Counted from the first letter of the stretch, positions 43,598 to 52,418 are shown. The stretch: 64,000 nucleotides of DNA from Devosia neptuniae (GCF_025452235.1 NZ_CP104965.1:620001-684000), one strand, 5' to 3'. The notes: generated by a model not told the origin, from the letters alone. A program made the numbers and translations.

Positions 43598-45097
43598 ATG
43601 CTGTTGAGAAAGACCCTGGCCGCACTTCTGGCCACCACGCTGCTGACGGGGATGGCGTCGGCGGCCACCCTGAATGTAGCGATCGATTCTTCGCCGGCGG
43701 GGCTCGACCCGCATCTGATCACCGCGTTCAATTCGGTGGTGATCGTGCAGTCCAATATTTATGAGGGGCTGACGGCCATCGACAAGAACCTGGCCGTGGT
43801 GCCGGGCCTGGCCGAAAGCTGGGAGATTTCGCCTGACGGGCTGAATTATACGTTCAAGCTGCGCAGCGGCGTCAAATTCCATGACGGTTCGGCCATGGAT
43901 GCCGAAGACGTTGCCGCCTCGATCCGCCGCGTGCAATCGGAGGCCGTCGCTTCGCCTCTCGCCAGCCGCGTGACCCCGATTACCGGTATCGAAGTTGTCG
44001 ATCCGACGACGATCAAATTCACGCTGGATGCGCCCTTTGCGCCAATCCTGACCTCGCTGTCGGGCATTGCCATTGTGCCGGCCGAGGTCGAAACCAATGT
44101 CGAAGGCCTGCAGCAGACTCCGATCGGCACCGGCCCGTTCAAGTTTGCCGAATGGCAGCCCAATGGCTTTATCGGGCTCACCAGGAACGAGGATTATTAC
44201 CTCGATGGCCTGCCCAAGCTCGATGGCGTGAAGTTCAATTTCGTGCCGGAATCGGCGACCCGCCAGGTCGGCGTCACCAGCGGGGAATATGACCTGCTGC
44301 CCGGCATCGATCCGGCCACGGCGCTGCAATTGCAGGGCCAGCCCAATGTCACCGTGCAGGAAACCCGCGACATTGCCTATACGCTGCTCGGCATGAATGT
44401 CAGCCGCGAGCCCTTCACCAATCCCAAGGTGCGGACGGCGGTGAACATGCTGCTCAACCGGCAGGAAATCATCGACGCCGCCCTGTTCGGTTCGGGCGTT
44501 CCGGCTGGCCCGCTGTCACCGGCTTTGGTCAATTGGGCCGTCGATCCCTCAACTTACGCCTGCTACACGCAGGACGTGGAAGGGGCCAAGGCATTGCTCG
44601 CCGAGGCAGGAGTAACCACTCCGCTCAAGGTCAGCATGAATGTGCTGCCGCGCCAGGATACGCGCGACATCGCCCAGGTGGTGCAGCAGCAGCTGGCGGC
44701 CGGCGGCATCGAAGTGAGCCTCGTCACCCAGGAAATCGGCGATTTCGTGCAGTCCTGGAAGAATTCGGACTTCGATACCTTCATCTCCGCCAATGGCGGC
44801 AGCCCTGACCCCGACGAATATTTCTACCGCACCTTCCGCGGCGGTGGCTCGACCAATGTGTTCAAATATGACGACCCGGAAATCGACACCTGGCTCGATG
44901 AGGGCCGCGCCGAAACCGACCCGGCCGCCCGCAAGGCGATCTACGATCAGGTGCAGGCCAAGCTGGCCTGTGACGGCCCGGCCGCACACATCGCCTATGG
45001 CACGCTCTACACCGCCGTCGCCAATGGCGTGGAAGGCTTTGAAATCTTCCCCAATGGGCGGCTGACCAGCCTGGTCAATACGACCAAGGCGGAATAG
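43598..45097 (+). CDS. Peptide-type ABC transporter substrate-binding protein (family 5)
   Basis: This periplasmic receptor has 499 aa. The signal peptide is MLLRKTLAALLATTLLTGMA with cleavage after ASA near residue 22. The family 5 motif LAESWEISPDGLNYTFKLRS with VKFHDGSAMDAEDVAASI is clear. Such proteins bind di-, oligo- or muropeptides and other compounds. With AnmK, MurQ and an epimerase alongside, a murein peptide or muropeptide is the favoured ligand, by inference. GGAGG lies 6 nt before the ATG. A terminator-like hairpin follows the gene. Confidence 0.9.
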   Translation: MLLRKTLAALLATTLLTGMASAATLNVAIDSSPAGLDPHLITAFNSVVIVQSNIYEGLTAIDKNLAVVPGLAESWEISPDGLNYTFKLRSGVKFHDGSAMDAEDVAASIRRVQSEAVASPLASRVTPITGIEVVDPTTIKFTLDAPFAPILTSLSGIAIVPAEVETNVEGLQQTPIGTGPFKFAEWQPNGFIGLTRNEDYYLDGLPKLDGVKFNFVPESATRQVGVTSGEYDLLPGIDPATALQLQGQPNVTVQETRDIAYTLLGMNVSREPFTNPKVRTAVNMLLNRQEIIDAALFGSGVPAGPLSPALVNWAVDPSTYACYTQDVEGAKALLAEAGVTTPLKVSMNVLPRQDTRDIAQVVQQQLAAGGIEVSLVTQEIGDFVQSWKNSDFDTFISANGGSPDPDEYFYRTFRGGGSTNVFKYDDPEIDTWLDEGRAETDPAARKAIYDQVQAKLACDGPAAHIAYGTLYTAVANGVEGFEIFPNGRLTSLVNTTKAE

Positions 45098-45106
45098 TTG
45101 ATTGGG

Positions 45107-45131
45107 CCGGCGCCCTAGCGGCGCCGGTTTT
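45107..45131 (+). terminator. Intra-operon terminator after the binding-protein gene
   Basis: CCGGCGCC / GGCGCCGG forms an 8-bp stem with a 5-nt loop followed by TTTTG. It lies 10 nt after the stop and before the permease genes, so it probably lets only part of the transcription continue. Confidence 0.7.
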
Positions 45132-45154
45132 GCTTATGCTCGATCCCAGATTGC

Positions 45155-45233
45155 CGTCATTGCCGGGCTTGTCCCGGCAATCCAGCAGAACCCGCCCATC
45201 GCATGGATCACCGGAACAAGCCCGGTGATGACG
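45155..45233. repeat. Intergenic palindromic repeat, family A, copy 2
   Basis: Two hairpins of the same design as at 29081-29163 are present, with base changes that keep pairing (GGGCTTGTCCC instead of CGGCTTGTCCG). It lies inside the operon between binding protein and permease. Confidence 0.8.
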
Positions 45234-45268
45234 GTGGGGGAGGATCGAGTTCCAACAAGGTAACCTAC

Positions 45269-46219
45269 ATGCCACAGCGCTTCTGGATCGGCCGGCTGAT
45301 CGACCTCGCGGTCGTGCTGTTCGGCATTTCGATCGTCGTTTTCCTGATGATCCGGCTGATCCCGGGCGATGCCGTGACCATTATGCTGGGCGCCAATACC
45401 GAGGTGACGCCCGAGCGCGTTGCCGCCTTGCGCAGCCGGCTGGGCCTCGATCTGCCCCTCTTCCAGCAATATGGGCAGTGGATCTGGGGCATATTGCGGG
45501 GCGATTTCGGCACCTCGATCTGGACCGGGCGGCCGGTGCTGGACGAGATTGCCGCCAATATGTGGCCCACGATTGAATTGACCCTGCTGTCCATCCTGGT
45601 CGGCGCGGGCCTCTCCATTCCGCTGGGCGCCTTCATGGCGCAGGCGCGGGGCAATGCCTCCGAAGTTGCGGTGCGCATCGGGGCGATTGCCGGGCTGACC
45701 ATTCCCTCGTTCTGGCTGGGGATCGTGTCGATTTTTCTCGTGTCGAAGCTGCTGCCCGGCTTGCAGGCGCTGGGCTATGTGCCGTTTACCCAGGATCCTT
45801 TGGGCAATTTGCAGCGCATGGTGCTGCCGGTAATCGCGCTGTCGCTGCCCATGCTGGCGAACCTGTCGCGGCTGGTGCGCTCGGCCATGCTCGATGCCTT
45901 GAGCCAGGACTATATCCGCACCGCCAAGGCCAAGGGGGCCGATCGGCGGCGCATTATCTACAAGCATGCGCTCCGCAATGCGCTGATCCCCTTCATCACC
46001 AGTGTCGGTGTTTCGGCGGGGTATCTGTTGGGCGGCGCCATCGTCATCGAGCAGGTGTTTGCCATTCCCGGGCTGGGACGGCTGGTGCTGGGGGCGATTT
46101 CCGAGCGCAATTATCCGCTGGTGCAGGCCTCCATTCTGGTGCTCACCGCCAGTTTCGTCATCGTCAATTTCCTGGTCGACTTACTCTACGCAGTGATCGA
46201 CCCCCGGGTGTCGAAATGA
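45269..46219 (+). CDS. Peptide ABC transporter permease (DppB type)
   Basis: This membrane subunit has 316 aa. It starts with the DppB-like RFWIGRLIDLAVVLFGISIV and keeps the LIPGDAVTIMLG segment. The loop ALSQDYIRTAKAKGADRRRI is the ATPase docking site, and NFLVDLLYAVIDPRV closes the protein. The ATG at 45269 is chosen because the frame before it lies in repeat A. It overlaps the next permease gene by 4 nt. Confidence 0.92.
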   Translation: MPQRFWIGRLIDLAVVLFGISIVVFLMIRLIPGDAVTIMLGANTEVTPERVAALRSRLGLDLPLFQQYGQWIWGILRGDFGTSIWTGRPVLDEIAANMWPTIELTLLSILVGAGLSIPLGAFMAQARGNASEVAVRIGAIAGLTIPSFWLGIVSIFLVSKLLPGLQALGYVPFTQDPLGNLQRMVLPVIALSLPMLANLSRLVRSAMLDALSQDYIRTAKAKGADRRRIIYKHALRNALIPFITSVGVSAGYLLGGAIVIEQVFAIPGLGRLVLGAISERNYPLVQASILVLTASFVIVNFLVDLLYAVIDPRVSK

Positions 46220-47043
46220 TCGCCTCCATCCGCCGCAATAAGCTCCTCTCCTTTGCCGTGGCGCTGGTGGCGCTACAGGTTCTAGGCGCTATTTTCGCGC
46301 CCGTTCTGGGCCTGCAGGACCCTTATGCGCAGGTTATCGTGCAGCGCATGAAGGGGCCGAATTGGCTCAATTTCCTGGGCACCGACCAATTGGGCCGCGA
46401 TGTGCTGTCGCGCATCGTCTATGGTTATCGCGCCTCGCTGCTGACCTGCGTCACCGCCGTGGTGCTGGCGCTGGTGCTGGGCGGCACGCTGGGCATGCTG
46501 GCGGCCTATTATCGCGGCTGGTTTGAGCGCATTGTCATGCGGCTGATGGATATCCTGTTCGCCTTCCCCATCATGCTCCTAGCCATCGCCGTCATCGCCA
46601 TTCTGGGGCCGAGCGCCTGGAGCGCAGCCATTGCCATCGCCATTGTCTATGCCCCGATCTTTGCCCGGCTGCTGCGCGGCCCGGCTCTGGTCATTTGCGA
46701 GAGCGAATATGTCAACGGCGCCAAGGCCATCGGCGCCTCCGATTTCCGCATCATCTTCCTGCATCTGCTGCCCAACCTGGCCTCGGTGGTGCTGGTGCAG
46801 ACGAGCCTCTTGCTATCAGCGGCCATTCTGGTCGAGGCGTCGCTGTCCTTCCTCGGCCTTGGCTCACAGCCGCCGATCCCCTCACTGGGGCTGATGCTGT
46901 CCGAGGGCCGCAATTTCCTGCTGCTGGCACCATGGCCGGCAGTGTTTGCAGGCTTTGCGATCCTGTTCCTGTCGTTTGGCTTTAACCTCTTGGGCGATGC
47001 ATTGCGCGACACGCTCGATCCACGGCTGCGCAAGGCGAGTTGA
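46216..47043 (+). CDS. Peptide ABC transporter permease (DppC type)
   Basis: This is the second membrane subunit (275 aa). DppC hallmarks are FLGTDQLGRDVLSRIVYGYR and the docking loop SEYVNGAKAIGASDFRIIF, ending with GFNLLGDALRDTLDPRLR. The ATGA overlap with the dppB-type gene indicates coupled translation. The epimerase gene begins 1 nt after its stop. Confidence 0.92.
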   Translation: MIASIRRNKLLSFAVALVALQVLGAIFAPVLGLQDPYAQVIVQRMKGPNWLNFLGTDQLGRDVLSRIVYGYRASLLTCVTAVVLALVLGGTLGMLAAYYRGWFERIVMRLMDILFAFPIMLLAIAVIAILGPSAWSAAIAIAIVYAPIFARLLRGPALVICESEYVNGAKAIGASDFRIIFLHLLPNLASVVLVQTSLLLSAAILVEASLSFLGLGSQPPIPSLGLMLSEGRNFLLLAPWPAVFAGFAILFLSFGFNLLGDALRDTLDPRLRKAS

Positions 47044-47044
47044 G

Positions 47045-48031
47045 ATGACCAAGCTAGAAGTCTTTGCCGAGCAGTTTGCCATTGCCGGCACATTCACCAT
47101 TTCACGCGGCTCCAAGACTGTGGCCGACGTGGTGCGGGTCACCCTGACGCGCGATGGGCAGGTCGGCCAAGGCGAATGCGTGCCCTATGCCCGCTATGGC
47201 GAGAGCGTGTCGCAGACTGTCGCGGCCATCGAAGCACTGGCACCGGCCATTGCCATTGGGTTGGACCGAACAGGTCTGCAAACCGCCCTGGCACCGGGCG
47301 CGGCGCGCAACGCGATTGATTGTGCGTTCTGGGAGCTGGAGGCCAAGCTCGCCGGGGTCAGCGTTGCGGCTCTGGCGGGTGTGAGCGTGCCCGAGAGCAT
47401 CGTCACCGCCTATACGATTAGCCTTGGTACGCCCGAAGCGATGGCTACAGCAGCGCGGGCGGCCGTGGCCTATCCGCTGCTCAAACTCAAACTCGGTGGT
47501 GCGGGAGACCGGGAGCGGCTGGCGGCGGTGCGCGCGGCCGTGCCGCAGGCGCGACTAGTGGTCGATGCCAATGAGGCCTGGGTGCCGGATGATCTCGTGG
47601 CCAATTTGCTTGCCTGTCGCGCGGTGGGGATTGAGCTCGTGGAACAGCCCCTGCCCGCTGGCGACGATGCGGCGCTGGCCGATGTCGAGCATCTGGTGCC
47701 AATCTGTGCCGACGAGAGCGCGCATGGGCTGGACACTTTGGGTACGCTGGTCGGCCGCTATGATGCCATCAATATCAAGCTCGACAAGACCGGCGGGTTG
47801 ACCGAAGCGCTTGACCTGGTGCGGGCGGCCAAGGCCAAAAATCTCAAAATCATGGTGGGCTGCATGGTGGCGACCTCGCTTTCCATGGCCCCGGCCGCTT
47901 TGTTGGCCGGGCAGGCTGATTGGTGCGATCTCGATGGCGCGCTGCTGTTGGCGGCAGATCGGCCGGGCGGGTTCAAGTTTGCCGATGGCGTGATGCGGGC
48001 CGGAGGGATTTGGGGCGGACGCCCAGCCTAA
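47045..48031 (+). CDS. L-Ala-D/L-Glu-type dipeptide epimerase (enolase superfamily)
   Basis: This muconate-lactonising-subgroup enzyme (328 aa) probably epimerises L-Ala-D-Glu from murein peptides to L-Ala-L-Glu. The catalytic set is complete: KLK with K149, metal ligands D174 (DANEAW), E200 (EQPL) and D223 (CADES), and the second Lys K248 in NIKLDKTGG. The pattern matches the E. coli enzyme spacing closely. The close relative DgcA racemises N-acetyl-glutamate, so that name is an alternative; no dgcN is present. The ATG at 47045 follows the permease stop by one base. It converges with the siderophore-interacting gene, overlapping 4 nt. Confidence 0.88.
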   Translation: MTKLEVFAEQFAIAGTFTISRGSKTVADVVRVTLTRDGQVGQGECVPYARYGESVSQTVAAIEALAPAIAIGLDRTGLQTALAPGAARNAIDCAFWELEAKLAGVSVAALAGVSVPESIVTAYTISLGTPEAMATAARAAVAYPLLKLKLGGAGDRERLAAVRAAVPQARLVVDANEAWVPDDLVANLLACRAVGIELVEQPLPAGDDAALADVEHLVPICADESAHGLDTLGTLVGRYDAINIKLDKTGGLTEALDLVRAAKAKNLKIMVGCMVATSLSMAPAALLAGQADWCDLDGALLLAADRPGGFKFADGVMRAGGIWGGRPA

Positions 48032-48915
48032 AGCCCGTGCTTCTCCAGCGTCGCCTCATATTCATCCCGCACCTCTTCCGGGTCGCGGCCCGAATGCCAG
48101 GCGGCGTCGATGCGGGCCTTCAGCGCCGGATCCAGCGCGGCGAATTTGGCTTCCCAGTCTTCGCCTTCGTGGATCCAGTAGGCGACCAGCTCGTACCGTT
48201 CGGCAGGCAGGCCCAGTTCCTTGCGCGCATATTTGCGGATGGCGCGGACGGTCTTCTGTTCGCCCGCCACCCACAGATAGCCGGGGGCTTTGGGCATGGG
48301 CACGGCGCGCACCACGTCTTCGAGCCGGCTGGGCGCCACGCCATTGCCGCTGCCATGCAGCCAGGTCACCGTCGCCTTGGGGTGGCGCGGCAGCTCGAGT
48401 TCGTGGTTGCCCTCCGCCACTTCGATAAAGGCGCGGGTTTCGATATGCGCCGGCGTCTGCTCCAATAGCCGCGACAAAGCCGGCAGGCCCGTCGCGTCGG
48501 AAACCAGCAATTGCCAGGCCGTATCGGCGGGCGGGGTATAAAGCCCGCGCGGATTGTTGATGGTGATCACCTCACCCACTTGCGCCCACTGCGCCCATTC
48601 GCTGGCGAGCCCGCCTTCATGGATGACGAAATCGATATCGATCTGGCCCTTGGCCGCGTCATGGCGGCGGATCGTATAGGTCGAGCAGCGGATGGCGTCC
48701 TGCCCATCGGGGTAGGTCCAGCGGCCATCCGCGCTGATCTGAGGCAAATGCAGCTTGCCGGTTTTTTCGTTGGGGAAGAACAGGCGCAGATATTCGTCGC
48801 CAATGCCGGTGGTTTTCCAAGCGGCCAGACCCGGCCCGCCAAAGGTCAGCCGCAGCATGCCCGGCGAAAGCACCTGGCGGCCGACAAGCCTAGCCTCATG
48901 AAACATCCTGATCAT
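48028..48915 (-). CDS. Siderophore-interacting FAD protein (SIP, ferric reductase)
   Basis: This cytoplasmic flavoprotein (295 aa) releases iron from siderophores by reducing ferric iron with NAD(P)H. The FAD-binding stretch is RCSTYTIRRHDAAKGQIDID, followed by the NAD-binding part and GYLWVAGEQKTVRAIRKYAR, typical of the SIP family. I chose the ATG at 48915 because GGAAGGG is 6 nt upstream. An A+T-rich stretch with inverted GCACCC/GGGTGC arms lies just upstream and may be regulatory, for instance by iron. It may also be read from the FAD/NAD(P)-protein gene 57 nt upstream. Confidence 0.88.
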   Translation of the reverse strand: MIRMFHEARLVGRQVLSPGMLRLTFGGPGLAAWKTTGIGDEYLRLFFPNEKTGKLHLPQISADGRWTYPDGQDAIRCSTYTIRRHDAAKGQIDIDFVIHEGGLASEWAQWAQVGEVITINNPRGLYTPPADTAWQLLVSDATGLPALSRLLEQTPAHIETRAFIEVAEGNHELELPRHPKATVTWLHGSGNGVAPSRLEDVVRAVPMPKAPGYLWVAGEQKTVRAIRKYARKELGLPAERYELVAYWIHEGEDWEAKFAALDPALKARIDAAWHSGRDPEEVRDEYEATLEKHGL

Positions 48916-48972
48916 CGCGCACCCTTCCGTCATCAAGACCGGGTGCTATATATTATGACTTAGCTCGTCAAG

Positions 48973-50325
48973 TTATTGCTGCGCCAGGATCTGCTTGGCA
49001 ATGCCGGCGCATTGCACGCGAATGTCCGGCACCGCCTCGATTTCAAAGAACCGGCCCCGCGTCAGCGGTCCCACCGCCAAGAGATGGCGCGATGGCTTGC
49101 CATCGGCATCGACCACGGCGCAGTGCTCGTCCACATCGAGCCCGATATGCAGCACATCGGGGCGGGCCAGGCCATTGGCCACCAATTCGCGCACCACGGG
49201 GTTGGAGCTGGCCGACACATCGACGCTGACGCCGCCGCAATCATAGACGCGGGCGACATCCATGATGCGGCGCTCCTGCGTGCCGCGCGGACGGACGAAA
49301 GCGCGCACACCGCTGCCATGCCGCTCGAGATCAAGAAACTCCCCCGCCACCAATTGCACCTGGCCGCGCGCCACGGCGCGATCCATGCGCTCATGCAATT
49401 CGGGCGGCAGGCGGTGGCGGTGGATATTCCACCAGGGGCGCAGATGGCGCAGGAACTGGCGTCTGGTATGGGTGGACCAGCTTTGCCAGATGCGCTGATT
49501 GAACGGCCGCAGCCCATCGACGAGGCTCCGCCAATCGCCGCCATCGCGCTCGATATCGTCGGCCAGGTCGCGGAACCAGCGCAGGAAATAGGGCAGGCTA
49601 CTGCCAAAGGGGACGTCGGCCGCGTCCATGCTGATGGGCGAAAGTTCGCGATGGCCCTTGGGCAGCAGGCCATTGCGCGACACCACGGTGATGGTGCCCT
49701 GATGCTCGGCATCGGCCAGCGAGAGCCAGGCATCTACCATGCTGAGGCCCGAGCCCAGAATGATCACCTCGGCATTGGGATCAAGCGGGGTGTCGCGCTC
49801 GGAGCCGACCCGCACCGCAATGCCCTTGCCGCGCGCCGGCTGGGTTTCGTGGCCCACCGCCAACACGACCGTGCGGCTGATCAGGCTCGTGCCATTGGCC
49901 AGCACGGTTTCGACGCCGTTCTTGCCTTCATGCACGGCCACGGCTTCCTCGGACAGCACGATCAGCCGGCCCAGTTTGGATTGCCCGGCCTGGCGCAGCA
50001 CATCTTCGAGATAGGCGCCATAGAGCCGACGCGGCACGAAAACCCAGGAGCCGCGCGCCGCCGGATAGCCGCGGGTCTGCAGCCAGCGCCAGAAATGCTC
50101 GGGGTCATCGGCAAAGGCGCTCATGCCGCGGGCCGGCACATTGACCTTGTGGTCGCGCTGATTGGCCGAATAGGCCACGCCCTGCCCGAATTCGCCGCGC
50201 CGCTCGACCAGCGTCACGCGGATATCGGTTTCCGGGTCGCGCAGCAAATGGGCGGCCAGCAGCACGCCGCTGGCGCCGCCGCCGATAATGGTCACCGATG
50301 GCCGGCCGTTCTGGTGATTACTCAT
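48973..50325 (-). CDS. FAD/NAD(P)-binding protein (NAD_binding_9 family)
   Basis: This flavin-dependent protein of unknown reaction has 450 aa. It starts with the dinucleotide motif VTIIGGGASGVLLAAHLL, then GQGVAYSANQRDHKVNVPA, a sequence typical of the family that resembles flavin monooxygenases. A second Rossmann motif AEVIILGSGLSMVDAWLSL should bind NAD(P)H. GGAGGGG precedes the ATG at 50325. Its position with a SIP protein downstream may point to iron or siderophore metabolism, but the family also occurs elsewhere. Confidence 0.85.
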   Translation of the reverse strand: MSNHQNGRPSVTIIGGGASGVLLAAHLLRDPETDIRVTLVERRGEFGQGVAYSANQRDHKVNVPARGMSAFADDPEHFWRWLQTRGYPAARGSWVFVPRRLYGAYLEDVLRQAGQSKLGRLIVLSEEAVAVHEGKNGVETVLANGTSLISRTVVLAVGHETQPARGKGIAVRVGSERDTPLDPNAEVIILGSGLSMVDAWLSLADAEHQGTITVVSRNGLLPKGHRELSPISMDAADVPFGSSLPYFLRWFRDLADDIERDGGDWRSLVDGLRPFNQRIWQSWSTHTRRQFLRHLRPWWNIHRHRLPPELHERMDRAVARGQVQLVAGEFLDLERHGSGVRAFVRPRGTQERRIMDVARVYDCGGVSVDVSASSNPVVRELVANGLARPDVLHIGLDVDEHCAVVDADGKPSRHLLAVGPLTRGRFFEIEAVPDIRVQCAGIAKQILAQQ

Positions 50326-50345
50326 ATTCGCCCCTCCGCGAAAAT

Positions 50346-50900
50346 TCAGGCTGTTGCCGGGCTGCGGCAATCAGCCAATCGGGCCGCCAGGGCGTATCCC
50401 GCCGGCCAGCGGCCGTAGCCGCTCGCAATATTGATATGACCAGCATAACCCAGATCATGCAGCGGAGCGCCCCAGGCCGTAGCCAGATCGCGCGCCTTGT
50501 CGAACGGCATATAGATATCATCCCGGCTCGCCACCACGAGCGCGGGAAATGGCAATGCATCCTGCGGCATATCGCCGAATTCATAGGAGCGATGATGCAG
50601 GCCCTCGGTGCGGTTGATATCGGCCGGGGCCACCAACAAGGCGCCCACAACCAGTGGAGCGACCCGGCTGCGCGCCAGCCGCGCCGTCAGCACGCTTCCC
50701 AGGCTATGCGCCACGATCAGCGCGTGCGGGTGGGCGATGACGGCCGCTTCGAGATTGGCCAGCCAGCGATTAGCCTCAGGGTTAGACCAATCGGCCTGCT
50801 CGACCAGAATGGCGTCGGGATGATCGCGCCGCCATTGGGCCTGCCAATGCTCGCCGTCCGAGCCGTGCAGGCCCGGCACGATCAGCGTGGTCGCGGACAT
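50346..50900 (-). CDS. RBBP9/YdeN-family alpha/beta hydrolase
   Basis: This small serine hydrolase has 184 aa. The nucleophile elbow is VAHSLGSVL with a Ser, and the start TLIVPGLHGSDGEHWQAQW is that of the RBBP9/YdeN family. An Asp (VVASRDDIYMP) and the final His (GYAGHINIASG) complete the triad. The natural substrate is not known. It lies between the small ORF at 50910 and the FAD protein gene, spaced by 9 and 20 nt, so the three are likely one operon. Confidence 0.9.
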   Translation of the reverse strand: MSATTLIVPGLHGSDGEHWQAQWRRDHPDAILVEQADWSNPEANRWLANLEAAVIAHPHALIVAHSLGSVLTARLARSRVAPLVVGALLVAPADINRTEGLHHRSYEFGDMPQDALPFPALVVASRDDIYMPFDKARDLATAWGAPLHDLGYAGHINIASGYGRWPAGYALAARLADCRSPATA

Positions 50901-50909
50901 GACCCCGCC

Positions 50910-51134
50910 TCAGAGATGGGGCGGCAGGCAGAAGCGCACAAAGCGCAATTCGTCATCGTCGACTTCATCGGCCGGTTCGGGCCGCTTGCCGGCGAGGAAA
51001 TCGGCATCCATCTCCGCCCGGCTGGGCAGAATGGCCGAGGGTTCGCCGCCAAAGAACCCGGCCTTGAGCGGGGCATCGGCCGTGGCAACGCGCGGTCCGA
51101 AATCGGGATTCAAAATACCGAAGAAATGCACCAT
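50910..51134 (-). CDS. Small hypothetical protein
   Basis: This is a 74-residue protein that I do not recognise. It starts MVHFFGILNPDFGPRVATAD and has an acidic C-terminal half (PADEVDDDELRFVRFC). AGGAG lies 9 nt before the ATG and the gene is 9 nt ahead of the hydrolase gene, which supports a real gene heading that operon. The longer open frame to 51359 passes through a repeat. No signal peptide or membrane segment is seen. Confidence 0.65.
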   Translation of the reverse strand: MVHFFGILNPDFGPRVATADAPLKAGFFGGEPSAILPSRAEMDADFLAGKRPEPADEVDDDELRFVRFCLPPHL

Positions 51135-51222
51135 CGTCTTCACTCCTGAGTTGCGGTCCGTTCCAGCGGACCTGTGGCCTGGTCGGTGGTCTCGATTGGG
51201 CAGAAAGTCTTTGCTTATTCTT

Positions 51223-51375
51223 CCTTCTCCCCTTGTGGGAGAAGGTGCCCGAAGGGCGGATGAGGGGGCTCTTTCTTCCGCACTTCTGGCATGACCGAAC
51301 GCAGTACCCCTCACCCTGTCATTTCTGCTGAACGCAGAAATGTCGTCCCTCTCCCACAAGGGGAGAGGGTGGGCA
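51223..51375. repeat. Intergenic palindromic repeat, family D-like
   Basis: Arms CTTCTCCCCTTGTGGGAGAA and CTCTCCCACAAGGGGAGAGG lie at the two ends of the 249-nt gap between the small ORF and the sulfate-binding gene. In between, TTTCTGC-TGAAC-GCAGAAA forms another stem. No gene is visible here. Confidence 0.65.
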
Positions 51376-51383
51376 TCGTGGCC

Positions 51384-52418
51384 CTAGGGACCGGCATAGA
51401 TCTGGTCGAACACACCGCCGTCGCCGAAGAATTCGGGTTGGGCTTTGCGCCAGCCGCCGAAGTCCTCGATGGTCACCAGATTCACCTCGCCAAAGCGGGC
51501 AATGTCCTCGGGGGCGGCGGCTTCAGGCTTGAACGGGCGGTAGTAATTGGCTGCCGCGATCTTCTGGCCTTCGTCGGAATAGAGGTACTCAAGGTACGCC
51601 GTGGCGACGTCGGTATTGCCCTTCTTTTCGGCATTGCCGACGACGAGAGCGACCGGGGGTTCGGCAAGGATCGAAACCGAGGGGGTCACGATGTCGAAGG
51701 CATCGGGGCCGAGTTCCTCGAGGGCGAGATAGGCTTCGTTTTCCCAGGCGAGCAGCACGTCGCCAATGCCGCGCTGCACGAAGGTGGTGGTGGAGCCACG
51801 GGCGCCGGTATCGAGCACGGGGACGTGCTTATAGAGATCGGTGATGTAGGCTTTGGCGGTTTCGTCGCTGCCGCCGGGCTGCGCCTTGGCCCAGGCCCAA
51901 CCGGCCAGGAGATTCCAGCGGGCGCCGCCGGAAGTCTTGGGATTTGGGGTGATGACTTCAACGCCATCCTTGGTCAGGTCGCCCCAATCCTGAATGCCCT
52001 TGGGGTTCCCCTTGCGGACGAGGAAGACGATGGTGGAGGTATAAGGCGCGTTGTTGTTCTCAAAGGTGCCGCGCCAGTTTTCCGGGATCAGCGTGGGATC
52101 GGCATCGGAAATGGCATTGATGTCGCTTTCCAGCGCCAGCGTCACCACATCGGCTTCGAGGCCGTCGATGACGGTGCGAGCCTGCGCGCCGGAGCCACCA
52201 TGGGTGGTCTGGACGGCCACGGTCTCGCCCTTGGTCTCTTTCCAATGGGCGATGAAAGCCTGGTTGAACTGCTGATAGAGCTCGCGTGTCGGATCGTAGC
52301 TCACATTGATGATCGTGCGGTCCTGCGCATGCGCGGTGACCGCAAAGCCCAGCGTGAGCGAAGCCGCCAGCGCGGCATAGGCCAGAAGTTTGGTCGCCTT
52401 GAATGTGGTGGCCTGCAT
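51384..52418 (-). CDS. sbp: Sulfate/thiosulfate-binding protein
   Basis: This periplasmic sulfate receptor has 344 aa. It has a signal peptide ending in AHA-Q near residue 32, then the family start INVSYDPTRELYQQFNQAF. Further signatures are TTHGGSGAQARTVIDGLEAD and NPKTSGGARWNLLAGWAWA. It is an orphan: no cysT, cysW or cysA gene is near. It may serve an importer encoded elsewhere. About 140 nt of upstream DNA with no gene should hold its promoter. Confidence 0.93.
   Translation of the reverse strand: MQATTFKATKLLAYAALAASLTLGFAVTAHAQDRTIINVSYDPTRELYQQFNQAFIAHWKETKGETVAVQTTHGGSGAQARTVIDGLEADVVTLALESDINAISDADPTLIPENWRGTFENNNAPYTSTIVFLVRKGNPKGIQDWGDLTKDGVEVITPNPKTSGGARWNLLAGWAWAKAQPGGSDETAKAYITDLYKHVPVLDTGARGSTTTFVQRGIGDVLLAWENEAYLALEELGPDAFDIVTPSVSILAEPPVALVVGNAEKKGNTDVATAYLEYLYSDEGQKIAAANYYRPFKPEAAAPEDIARFGEVNLVTIEDFGGWRKAQPEFFGDGGVFDQIYAGP

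Noticed and set aside
48976..50418. 480-codon open frame opposite the FAD/NAD(P)-binding protein gene
   Set aside because: It is a shadow; the minus-strand gene has two Rossmann motifs and a strong ribosome site.
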